A stretch of 64,000 nucleotides of DNA from positions 1 through 64,000 of the forward strand of contig NZ_JAHUQD010000008.1 in the NCBI RefSeq assembly GCF_023838525.1, in the 5' to 3' direction. Source of the stretch: Caldicoprobacter algeriensis. Lineage in GTDB: Bacteria; Bacillota; Clostridia; Caldicoprobacterales; Caldicoprobacteraceae. How positions within the stretch are numbered: the first letter of the stretch is position 1; each line of letters opens with the position of its first letter. The notes beneath the pieces were generated by a model. That model had not been told where the DNA came from and made no database searches. It worked only from the letters and a program-made list of their open reading frames with translations. Below, piece by piece: positions 25,589 to 33,263 of the stretch. The translations under genes and the position numbers were made by a program.

Positions 25589-28105
25589 ATGAACCAGCAC
25601 GAACCGATACCTTCACGGATGAGCAGAAAGAGAAAAAAGAATCGCCGCTCACTCTATCGATCCATAGCTATAGGCCTGTTGAGCTTTGCCATAACTGGAC
25701 TCATGTCAGCAGCCGTATACTTCAGCATCATAATCAGTCAACTGAAGGGCATTGACCTGAGCAAAATAGAAAACATCGAACAATCATCGTTTATATACGA
25801 TATGAACGATGACTTCATTACCAGCATATATGGCTTAGAAAACAGGATAAAAGTCTCATTATCAGAAATCCCCGACCACGTTAAAAACGCATTTATCGCC
25901 GTAGAGGATATACGCTTCTATAGACATCATGGTTTTGACATAAAGCGTTTATTCGGGGCCCTGTTTCAAAACATTAAACAAGGCAGATATGCAGAAGGCG
26001 CAAGCACCATCACCCAGCAGGTGGTGCGCAACGCCTTTCTCACGCAAAAAAAGACCATCCACAGAAAGCTCCAAGAGATATACCTGGCCTACAGGCTGGA
26101 AAGGCTGTATTCCAAAGATCAGATACTCCAGATGTATCTTAACCTGATATATTTCGGCAAAGGAACCTATGGAATAGAAGCGGCTTCAAGGCTGTATTTC
26201 GGTAAGTCGGCAAAGGACTTAACGGTGGCTGAAGCGGCCTTGCTGGCAGGCATTCCTAAAAGCCCGTCAAAATATTCTCCGTTTAACAACATGGAGGAAT
26301 CGCTAAAACGGAAAGACCTGGTAATAAACCTCATGGTCAAATATGGATACCTTTCCCCTAAAGAAGGCGAAAAAGCCAAGGCAGAAAAGCTGGTGTTTGC
26401 CAAACCATCGCCCCGAAGCTATCCCCATCGCTTTTTTATGGATATGGTTCTGGAGGAGGCCGCTGATATTCTCGGGATATCTGAAGAAGCCTTGCTGACG
26501 CAGGGATACAGGATATACACAACTCTTGACAGAGAGCTACAGAAATATGTGGAAGAAGTGTATTCCGATGACCAACTGTTCCCCCGATGCCCTGCAAGCG
26601 GTATCCCCTGTGAAAGCGCTCTGGTGATACTTGACGTACCATCAGGGGAGATTCGTACCATCATCGGCGGCAGAGAATATCTCAATGGAAGCATCATACA
26701 AAAAGGGTTAAACAGAGCAATTCAAATGCCAAAACAGCCCGGCTCAACCATAAAGCCCTTGCTGGTATATGGCCCTGCCATTGAATATTTTGGCTACACT
26801 CCTGCTACCTTTGTCTTGGATGCCGAAACGCAGTTTGGCGATTACAAACCCTCAAATTTCGGTGGCAGATACCGCGGGTGGGTAACAGTCAGAGAGGCCT
26901 TGGCCGATTCAATAAATGTTCCTGCCGTACGCATACTCAAAGATATAGGTATTCAAAACGGGATTTCTTTTGCCGAGAAATTTGGAATACCCTTTGCAGA
27001 ACAGGACAGATACAGCCTTCCCATTGCCCTGGGCGGATTTTATAAAGGCGTAACGCCTATACAGCTTGCGCGGGCATACGCTGCTCTGGCTGACAATGGA
27101 AGATACAAGGATTACACCACCATACGCCGTATAGAAAATTCTTACGGCATAACGGTATATCAATCAAAACCTGTAAAAAAGCAGATAATGAGCGAAGAAA
27201 GTGCCTTTATTTTAAACGATATATTGCGCTCAGCCGTCGAAAGCGGAACAGCCACCAGACTCAAAGACTTGAATATACCCCTGGCAGCCAAGACGGGCAC
27301 AGTGGAACTTCCAGATACCGCACAATTTGCAGGAATAGACGGTGTAAAGGACGCCTGGATTGTGGCATATAACCCGCAGTACGTCATTACAGTCTGGATG
27401 GGATATGACAATGTGGACAAACAGCACTATCTGCCTCCAGATGCGGTAGGCGGGAAATATCCTGCCGAGGTCGCAAAAGCAATATTTAGATACATATATC
27501 AGGATAAAAAGGCACCTGACTTTAGAAGACCTGCCAATATTATAGAGGTCAAGCTGGACGCCAAGGCACTGAAAGAACAAAGAAAGGCGCTTCTGGCATC
27601 ACCCCTTACGCCGCCTGCTTATGTTATAACCGAATACTTTACCCCTGAAACCGCACCCACTCAGCAATCTGACTACTGGGTGCCCCCACAGGCACCTTCC
27701 GATTTCAAAGTAACGTTAAATGATGCTGGCTTGCCGGTCATCTCATTTAAACCGCAAGATACCTTTGCTGCTTACAACATTTATAGATTAGAAAAGGATA
27801 AAAATATTCCCTTGCTCATCCACCAGGTAAAAACGGGAACCTTCGATACGGTAGAGTGGGTCGATACCTTGGTAAACCGCGGCAAAGAATACACTTACTT
27901 TATAGTCCCAATACACCCCGAATTGGAAATGGAGGGCCAACCGCTGCAGGGCACTCCCACCGCTCACCTTTCGATTAAGGTGCCATCATCTGCTGAACCT
28001 AATAGCGCGCCACAACCAGAAAGTACATCAGAAAATACCGACAGGGTCAATATGGCCCCGCAGCAGAGCAGAAAGAAAACCGTTCACTTGAGGTTGCTAG
28101 ACTGA
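25589..28105 (+). CDS. Class A penicillin-binding protein with C-terminal FnIII-like domain
   Basis: This 838-residue bifunctional peptidoglycan synthase has one membrane segment (residues about 25-48). The transglycosylase domain has EDIRFYRHHGFDIKR and GASTITQQVVRN. The transpeptidase domain has SxxK as STIK, SxN as SIN and KTG in AKTGTV. The last 150 residues (from PPQAPSDFKVTLNDAGLP) look like a fibronectin type III module, common in clostridial PBPs. ATG 25589 follows AGGAGG. It is related to the PBP at 13421 in this window but lacks that protein's cysteine motifs. Its 3' end overlaps the convergent TPR gene by 22 bases. Confidence 0.95.
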   Translation: MNQHEPIPSRMSRKRKKNRRSLYRSIAIGLLSFAITGLMSAAVYFSIIISQLKGIDLSKIENIEQSSFIYDMNDDFITSIYGLENRIKVSLSEIPDHVKNAFIAVEDIRFYRHHGFDIKRLFGALFQNIKQGRYAEGASTITQQVVRNAFLTQKKTIHRKLQEIYLAYRLERLYSKDQILQMYLNLIYFGKGTYGIEAASRLYFGKSAKDLTVAEAALLAGIPKSPSKYSPFNNMEESLKRKDLVINLMVKYGYLSPKEGEKAKAEKLVFAKPSPRSYPHRFFMDMVLEEAADILGISEEALLTQGYRIYTTLDRELQKYVEEVYSDDQLFPRCPASGIPCESALVILDVPSGEIRTIIGGREYLNGSIIQKGLNRAIQMPKQPGSTIKPLLVYGPAIEYFGYTPATFVLDAETQFGDYKPSNFGGRYRGWVTVREALADSINVPAVRILKDIGIQNGISFAEKFGIPFAEQDRYSLPIALGGFYKGVTPIQLARAYAALADNGRYKDYTTIRRIENSYGITVYQSKPVKKQIMSEESAFILNDILRSAVESGTATRLKDLNIPLAAKTGTVELPDTAQFAGIDGVKDAWIVAYNPQYVITVWMGYDNVDKQHYLPPDAVGGKYPAEVAKAIFRYIYQDKKAPDFRRPANIIEVKLDAKALKEQRKALLASPLTPPAYVITEYFTPETAPTQQSDYWVPPQAPSDFKVTLNDAGLPVISFKPQDTFAAYNIYRLEKDKNIPLLIHQVKTGTFDTVEWVDTLVNRGKEYTYFIVPIHPELEMEGQPLQGTPTAHLSIKVPSSAEPNSAPQPESTSENTDRVNMAPQQSRKKTVHLRLLD

Positions 28106-28797
28106 AGCGAACGATTTATCTCCTCCATCTTTTGCTGTATTGCCTCCCTGCTTATGGTGCTCAAAGGGTTTATATTGCATTCAAATGCCTTTTCAAGCTT
28201 TTCTTTGGCAGCCTGAAGGTTGCCTTCCTGTTGATAGATACACCCTAGATAATAAAGCGTAGAAACCTGGTCCTCCTTAAGCGACTCGGCTTTCTCGAAA
28301 TACCTCTTGGCCTCCTTCAGCTTGCCCATCATGTAGTAGGTCTGAGCCAGGTTATCCAGTATGACGGGGTCCTCGTCATCGTACTTTACGGCTTCCAAAT
28401 TGTACTTAAGCGCTTCATCCGAATTCCCTTTTTCAATGAGCAGATACCCCAAAGTTTCATATATCCTGGAAGTCCTTTGTTTCCTGTGAAGCTCCCTGAG
28501 CATCTCGATGGCGGTATCTATATCCCCCAGCTTCCAGTATGCCAGGCTCAAGTTTAGCTTTGCCATGTTTTTCACCGAGTCCTTGTAGCGGGGATCGATG
28601 AGTACGCTGCTGAATATGTCTCTGGCTTTCTGGAACTGGCCGCTTTTCAAAAGCAGAACCCCGTAAGCCAGCTTGTAGGATGGCTTGGTCATATCATGCG
28701 CCATACCCTTTTCATAAAAGCGCATGGCCTTATCCAGCTTGTCCCTCACATGGCAATAGTATCCCAAAAGGCCATATATGTTCCCTATCAAACCCAT
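28084..28797 (-). CDS. Tetratricopeptide repeat protein
   Basis: This 237-residue protein consists of about five to six TPR units, such as AMRFYEKGMAHDMTKPSYKL, IYETLGYLLIEKGNSDEAL and LDNLAQTYYMMGKLKEAKRY. A hydrophobic N-terminus (GLIGNIYGLLGYYCHV) may be part of the first repeat rather than a membrane anchor. The ATG at 28797 is 6 bases after AGGTGAT. It probably acts as a protein-binding scaffold; the partner is unknown. It lies 14 bases after lplA on the same strand. Confidence 0.85.
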   Translation of the reverse strand: MGLIGNIYGLLGYYCHVRDKLDKAMRFYEKGMAHDMTKPSYKLAYGVLLLKSGQFQKARDIFSSVLIDPRYKDSVKNMAKLNLSLAYWKLGDIDTAIEMLRELHRKQRTSRIYETLGYLLIEKGNSDEALKYNLEAVKYDDEDPVILDNLAQTYYMMGKLKEAKRYFEKAESLKEDQVSTLYYLGCIYQQEGNLQAAKEKLEKAFECNINPLSTISREAIQQKMEEINRSLQSSNLK

Positions 28798-28811
28798 CAA
28801 AAATCACCTGC

Positions 28812-29807
28812 CTAAAAACCTTTGTTTAGTATCCATCGGACTATATCGTCCAGCATTTGCCTTCTCTGGCCTTCATTTGCATTTATATCCGACAGCGCCT
28901 GAGCCATAGCTTGAGAATTAAAGGCGCACCCTTTAAGGGCTTGAGGTATCATCTCAATAAACGCTTCGTCCATCGCGTCGGAATATACTGTGACGTTTTG
29001 TATAGTGCCCTTTTCAAGCAAAAAGCATAATTCTATGCCACCCCAGCTGAAACGGGTATCTATAGTCATATTGAACCGGGGTGTTTCGCCGTATCGCCAT
29101 TCCCACGATGAATACTTGCGGTACAGCCTTTCAACCTCTTGTCTGTCAATGACTTCATCAGCATACAGGACAGGACCTCCCTCCCCGTAAAGCTGCCTGA
29201 AGCACTCCACCACCGACTCCTTGACATCTTCTACCGTAATGCCGGGATTTATATCGACCAGGTTGACCACCCTGGAGCGCACCGACTCAATGCCCTTGCT
29301 CTGAATCTTTTGCTGGGGCACCTGCAGGTACCTCACCATCTTATCGTAATCCAGAGATACCAGTATCGTCCCGTGATGCAGGGCCGAATGCTTGCGGTAA
29401 CAAAAGGCGTTACCCGAAAATTTCTTGCCATCCACCACCAAATCGTTGCGCCCGCTAAACTGGGCATCTACGCCCAGCTTTCGAACAGCCGATAAAATGA
29501 CCTCCAGTTGAGATGGAATATGAAACTTTTCCCTGTCCATCAGAAAAGAAAAGTTCAGGTTACCCAAATCGTGAAACACCGCTCCTCCCCCAGAGATGCG
29601 CCTGGCCAATTTACCCCCTTCTTTTTCCAGCAGGTCGACCCTGCATTCTTTCCAGGGATTTTGGTTTTTGCCAATCACTACGGTGTTTTGGTTCTGCCAT
29701 AGATACAGCACGCACTCATCTGGCTGTACCCTTTCAAGCAGGTGCTCCTCTATTGCCAGATTCCACCACGGATCAACGGTTTCGGTTATAATCACCTTGG
29801 TTAACAT
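28812..29807 (-). CDS. lplA: Lipoate-protein ligase A
   Basis: This 331-residue enzyme activates lipoate with ATP and attaches it to lipoyl domains such as glycine-cleavage H protein. The adenylate-binding motif is ARRISGGGAVFHDLGNLNFS, the lysine motif is DLVVDGKKFSGNAF, and HHGTILVSLDYDKM follows. A C-terminal accessory domain is present. The ATG at 29807 is 10 bases after GGAGG; a TTG at 29852 would add residues with no family match. It lies between the YkuD and TPR genes on the minus strand. Confidence 0.95.
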   Translation of the reverse strand: MLTKVIITETVDPWWNLAIEEHLLERVQPDECVLYLWQNQNTVVIGKNQNPWKECRVDLLEKEGGKLARRISGGGAVFHDLGNLNFSFLMDREKFHIPSQLEVILSAVRKLGVDAQFSGRNDLVVDGKKFSGNAFCYRKHSALHHGTILVSLDYDKMVRYLQVPQQKIQSKGIESVRSRVVNLVDINPGITVEDVKESVVECFRQLYGEGGPVLYADEVIDRQEVERLYRKYSSWEWRYGETPRFNMTIDTRFSWGGIELCFLLEKGTIQNVTVYSDAMDEAFIEMIPQALKGCAFNSQAMAQALSDINANEGQRRQMLDDIVRWILNKGF

Positions 29808-29858
29808 GTCTTTTGTACCTCCGTCACGTCTTCTAACCTCAAATTCATCCAATTCCTC

Positions 29859-30599
29859 TTACTCAAATGGGATAATCCCCAGCGCCTTGTAGGTAGCCCA
29901 GTCCACATAGTGGTTTACAGGCAATCCACGCTCCTTTTTAAACTTTAAAAGGGCGTACTTCATTCCTTCTCCGTATATGCCGTCCAAACTTCCTTGATAG
30001 TAACCCAAAAGCTTCAGCCTTTTCTGCACCTCCAGCACATGGGAGTTTCGTGCCCCTGGCTCCAGCCTTACAAGCTGGCTGCCAAGGTTGCCAAAGGGTC
30101 CACCGTACACCACCACCTTAGTGCGGTAGGGCACCAGGTCATACAGCTCCTCAACGTCCCTGTTCTTCATGCGGAAGCATCCTGCAGATGCTCTGCGCCC
30201 TATAGACTCCGGCCTGTTGGTCCCGTGAATGCCATAGGTACCCCAGGGCACGTTTAAACCCATCCACCGCGTACCAAACCCTGAACCCCAATTCCTGGCC
30301 TTGCTAACAATCTCCCATACCCCAATGGGAGATGGCGTAGAAGGCTTCCCCTGGGCTATGGGATACTTCTTGACCAGCTTGTTCCCTTTAAATAAGTACA
30401 GCATAGATTCGGTCAGGTCAATGAAAATGTTATACTCTCCTTCATCTTGTTCGGCGGTATTACCAGCCTGGCCGGCCACCGGCACCCCAGGCTCAGGGCC
30501 AAGCTTGAAGCTGTACTCTCCCATGGCCACATATAAAAGGAAGAAGATCACCACATACAAAAGCGCTATTATATCCTTACCCAGCTTATTTAATATCAT
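29859..30599 (-). CDS. L,D-transpeptidase (YkuD) with peptidoglycan-binding domain
   Basis: This 246-residue secreted or membrane-anchored enzyme has one N-terminal hydrophobic segment (IIALLYVVIFFLLYVAMG). The catalytic domain has IHGTNRPESIGRRASAGCFR, with the active cysteine in SAGC. A C-terminal peptidoglycan-binding repeat follows (VLEVQKRLKLLGYYQGSLDG). It crosslinks peptidoglycan or attaches proteins to it. ATG 30599 follows GGGAGGGGATAGG. It lies 51 bases before lplA. Confidence 0.92.
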   Translation of the reverse strand: MILNKLGKDIIALLYVVIFFLLYVAMGEYSFKLGPEPGVPVAGQAGNTAEQDEGEYNIFIDLTESMLYLFKGNKLVKKYPIAQGKPSTPSPIGVWEIVSKARNWGSGFGTRWMGLNVPWGTYGIHGTNRPESIGRRASAGCFRMKNRDVEELYDLVPYRTKVVVYGGPFGNLGSQLVRLEPGARNSHVLEVQKRLKLLGYYQGSLDGIYGEGMKYALLKFKKERGLPVNHYVDWATYKALGIIPFE

Positions 30600-30726
30600 C
30601 CTATCCCCTCCCGCTAAGCTTATTATATTCAACTACCCTGCAGCTTTAGACTACTTTGTATCGGGGATAGGATGGCATCTTATTTACAAAATATACAACA
30701 AGGACGTGGTATAAAATCACGCCCTT

Positions 30727-30963
30727 TTAGTGCAGCCTACGCCTTACAATAACGTAGAAGTCATTACCCTTGCCGCCATAGGAACGGTAATCCATTCCCA
30801 GCCTTTCCAGTTCGTTGATGATTATATCCTCCTCGTAGCTGTATGCAGATTCTAACCTTATGGTAATTTCATCATTGGGCGACATCTTCTGGAGGCTTTC
30901 CCTCAACCTTCTCAGGTCCTTTTCCTGGATTGCCAATCCCAAATTAATCATGATATTAGCCAT
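30727..30963 (-). CDS. Unknown 78-residue protein
   Basis: This small soluble protein begins MANIMINLGLAIQEKDLRRL and ends YGGKGNDFYVIVRRRLH. ATG 30963 has a strong GGAGGG site. The alternation of charged helix and beta-like ends suggests a compact alpha/beta fold. It stands alone between the YkuD gene and cheB. No family was recognised. Confidence 0.55.
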   Translation of the reverse strand: MANIMINLGLAIQEKDLRRLRESLQKMSPNDEITIRLESAYSYEEDIIINELERLGMDYRSYGGKGNDFYVIVRRRLH

Positions 30964-31222
30964 AAAAGCCCTCCTTCATCCCATACCTTTATTTGAATAC
31001 AGCACGGCTGATCTTAAAAAGGCCATTTAAACAGCGTTGCAATGTTCAAGCTTGCCACCTTGCATACAACCGGCCATGCTATATTCATCAGGCAAAACAC
31101 TTTTCATCAAACAAAAAGAGCAACTGCTGTTCGTATATCATTATAACCCGAAGAAGTGGACAGGTCAATCCGAAAGGGACAGAATAGCCACTGCCATTTT
31201 GCCTCAACCATGACCTCATTTT
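30964..31222. other. Gap between the 78-residue gene and cheB
   Basis: This roughly 260-base stretch shows no gene-like frame, long repeat or recognised RNA. The cheB promoter lies at its right end. Confidence 0.4.
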
Positions 31223-31231
31223 TGGTATAAT
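31223..31231 (+). promoter_or_regulatory. Extended -10 promoter of cheB
   Basis: TGGTATAAT is an extended -10 element 38 bases before the TTG start of cheB; the -35 is weak. Confidence 0.5.
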
Positions 31232-31269
31232 ATATATGCATTAAAACAACGCAATAGGAGATGATCTTT

Positions 31270-32280
31270 TTGATTAAAGTATTGATTGCAGACGATTCAG
31301 CCTTTATACGGATGCGAATTCGTTCGCTCATTGAATCAGACCCCAATATAAAGGTGGTGGGTGTGGCCAGGGACGGCATCGAGGCCGTGGAAAAGGTCTA
31401 TGCCCTGCGCCCCGATATAGTCACAATGGATATTATGATGCCCCGTATGTCCGGCATAGAAGCGGTGGAGAAGATCATGGCAACTTGTCCTACCCCTGTA
31501 ATACTAGTAAGTTCCCTAACAAGCGAAGAAGTTGAACTTACCCTGAAGGCATTGGAAAACGGTGCTATCGACTATGTATCAAAAGAACAAATAAGCGAAG
31601 ATACCCTGATAAAAAAAATATATATGGCCATTGAAAGCAACGCATACGGCGCCGCTCAAAACAGGCAGCTAAACGAGTATAAGGCTGTACATGGCGCTTG
31701 GCCACCGGAAAGCAGCTATGCCATAGTTTGCATAGGGATATCGACAGGCGGACCCAAAGCCCTGGCCGAGGTCATACCCAACATCAAGCCCGGCATCGCC
31801 GCCCCAATAGTCATAGCACAGCACATGCCGCCCATATTTACAAAAAGCCTGGCACAGCGCCTTGATTCCATCTCCGCAGTGTCTGTGATTGAAGCCCAGC
31901 ACAATCAGGTATTGCAGCCAGGCCACGTTTACATATGTCCCGGTGGAATGAACATAGCCATAGAAAAAAGGGACGTGGTCTCCCTCTACCCTAAGGAGAT
32001 GTTTGACTATATACACGCTCCCTCGGTGGACTTGCTCATGGAAACGGCCGGCAAGATATACGGCCCTGAGGCCCTGTGCATCATAATGACCGGCATGGGG
32101 AATGACGGTCTGGTAGGAATACAAAAGGCCAAAAAGGCCGGCAGTTACGTCATAGCACAATCAGCTTCCACCTGCACCATATTCGGAATGCCGAAAGCCA
32201 TCATACAGCATGGGCTTCACGACGAAATAGTTGATTTGGAGAACATAGCATCCAGGATAAATGCTCTCTGCTCCGGCTGA
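31270..32280 (+). CDS. cheB: Chemotaxis protein-glutamate methylesterase CheB
   Basis: This 336-residue response regulator removes methyl groups from chemoreceptor glutamates and can deamidate glutamines. The receiver domain has Asp8/Asp9 and the phosphorylated Asp54 (VTMDIMMPRMSGIEAVEK). The esterase domain shows the catalytic triad Ser158 (GISTGGPKAL), His185 (AQHMPPIFTKSLAQRLD) and Asp279 (TGMGNDG). The ATG at 31261 abuts the AGGAG site, so the TTG at 31270, 9 bases on, is the better start. It converges on cheR with a 3-base gap. Confidence 0.95.
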   Translation: MIKVLIADDSAFIRMRIRSLIESDPNIKVVGVARDGIEAVEKVYALRPDIVTMDIMMPRMSGIEAVEKIMATCPTPVILVSSLTSEEVELTLKALENGAIDYVSKEQISEDTLIKKIYMAIESNAYGAAQNRQLNEYKAVHGAWPPESSYAIVCIGISTGGPKALAEVIPNIKPGIAAPIVIAQHMPPIFTKSLAQRLDSISAVSVIEAQHNQVLQPGHVYICPGGMNIAIEKRDVVSLYPKEMFDYIHAPSVDLLMETAGKIYGPEALCIIMTGMGNDGLVGIQKAKKAGSYVIAQSASTCTIFGMPKAIIQHGLHDEIVDLENIASRINALCSG

Positions 32281-32283
32281 ATT

Positions 32284-33057
32284 TTACATTCTCTTGTAAA
32301 AAAAGGGCTTAAGCGGTTGGAATTTATACCTCTGAGGAATTATGATTTGTTCGGTACTGCCCACAAACAATACTCCGTCCGGGTGAAGCGCATCGTGAAG
32401 CTTCTTGTAGACCTTCACCTTGGCTTCTTCTGTAAAATATATCATGACGTTCCTGCACAGTATGAGATGACAATTGTCTGGAAAAGGGTCCTTCAACAGG
32501 TCGTGGCGTTTAAAGTCGACGCACGCTTTAATCCGAGAATCAATGGCAGAAAGGCCATTGAGAGGCTTAAAATATTTATCAACCCATTCCTGTGGCACCG
32601 CCTGTAAGCTTCTGGCATCGTATATGCCCTCCCTGGCTTTGTTTAGCGCCTCCTGATCTATATCGGTGGCCAGGATGCGTATGCGCTCCAGCGGAAGAAA
32701 CTTGGTCAAGAGCATCACCAGCGAATAGGGCTCCTCGCCGGTAGAACAGGCTGCACTCCAAATCTTGATGTCGCCGTGCTTTTTCAACAAATCCGGGATT
32801 ATCTCCTTTTCAAGAACGGCCCATTGACTGGGATTTCGAAAAAACTCAGAGACGTTTATGGTTATATAGCTCAAAAACCGGACTAGCTTCTCTTTATCTT
32901 CAACAAGAGCCCGGTAATATGCCTGGTACCCATCATAGCCGTTACGGCTTATCAATGAATCGATACGCCTTTTCATCTGCTTTTCCTTGTAATTGGATAA
33001 ATCGATACCGGTTAGCTCCAGAATCGCCCTTTTAAAATCCTCATATGTCCAACTCAT
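32284..33057 (-). CDS. cheR: Chemotaxis protein methyltransferase CheR
   Basis: This 257-residue SAM-dependent enzyme methylates chemoreceptor glutamates. The N-terminal helical domain ends in SYITINVSEFFRNPSQW, and the SAM site is IWSAACSTGEEPYSLVM with ILATDIDQEALNKA. LILCRNVMIYFTEEAK is the family's catalytic-region motif. The ATG at 33057 follows GGGGGATGGGGC. It is encoded opposite cheB, and no cheA, cheW or receptor genes are nearby. Confidence 0.95.
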   Translation of the reverse strand: MSWTYEDFKRAILELTGIDLSNYKEKQMKRRIDSLISRNGYDGYQAYYRALVEDKEKLVRFLSYITINVSEFFRNPSQWAVLEKEIIPDLLKKHGDIKIWSAACSTGEEPYSLVMLLTKFLPLERIRILATDIDQEALNKAREGIYDARSLQAVPQEWVDKYFKPLNGLSAIDSRIKACVDFKRHDLLKDPFPDNCHLILCRNVMIYFTEEAKVKVYKKLHDALHPDGVLFVGSTEQIIIPQRYKFQPLKPFFYKRM

Positions 33058-33118
33058 GCCCCATCCCCCTACCCCGTCTAGTTCCTTGACTAAATAGAGT
33101 TTATCACACAATTTGACA

Positions 33119-33152
33119 AAAAGAAAGCCGCCAAAGGCTGTTTTTCGCGGCT
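33119..33152 (-). terminator. Second terminator downstream of ispH-rpsA
   Basis: On the minus strand AGCCGC (33047-33052 offset +100 = 33147-33152) pairs with GCGGCT (33126-33131) around a 15-base loop and is followed by TTCTTTTTG. It lies between ispH-rpsA and cheR and insulates the latter. Confidence 0.55.
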
Positions 33153-33240
33153 CAAAAATTGTAAAGGGGGGTCTCAATGTGTTTGTGAGGTTCAGTATTT
33201 AGTCTTACCACAACCGAAAATTTTATACATCCAAAACCAA

Positions 33241-33263
33241 TAAAAGCAGCTTACGCTGCCTTT
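33241..33263 (-). terminator. Terminator of the ispH-rpsA operon
   Basis: On the minus strand AAAGGCAGC and GCTGCTTTTATT surround a 4-base loop (stem 33246-33259). It starts at the stop codon of ispH-rpsA. Confidence 0.65.

Noticed and set aside
29842-29858. ATG at 29848 as the start of lplA
   Set aside because: It is out of frame with lplA; the in-frame choices are TTG 29852 and the better supported ATG 29807.
30964-31222. Possible riboswitch or small gene before cheB
   Set aside because: No closed stem set, terminator or coding frame with a ribosome binding site could be found.
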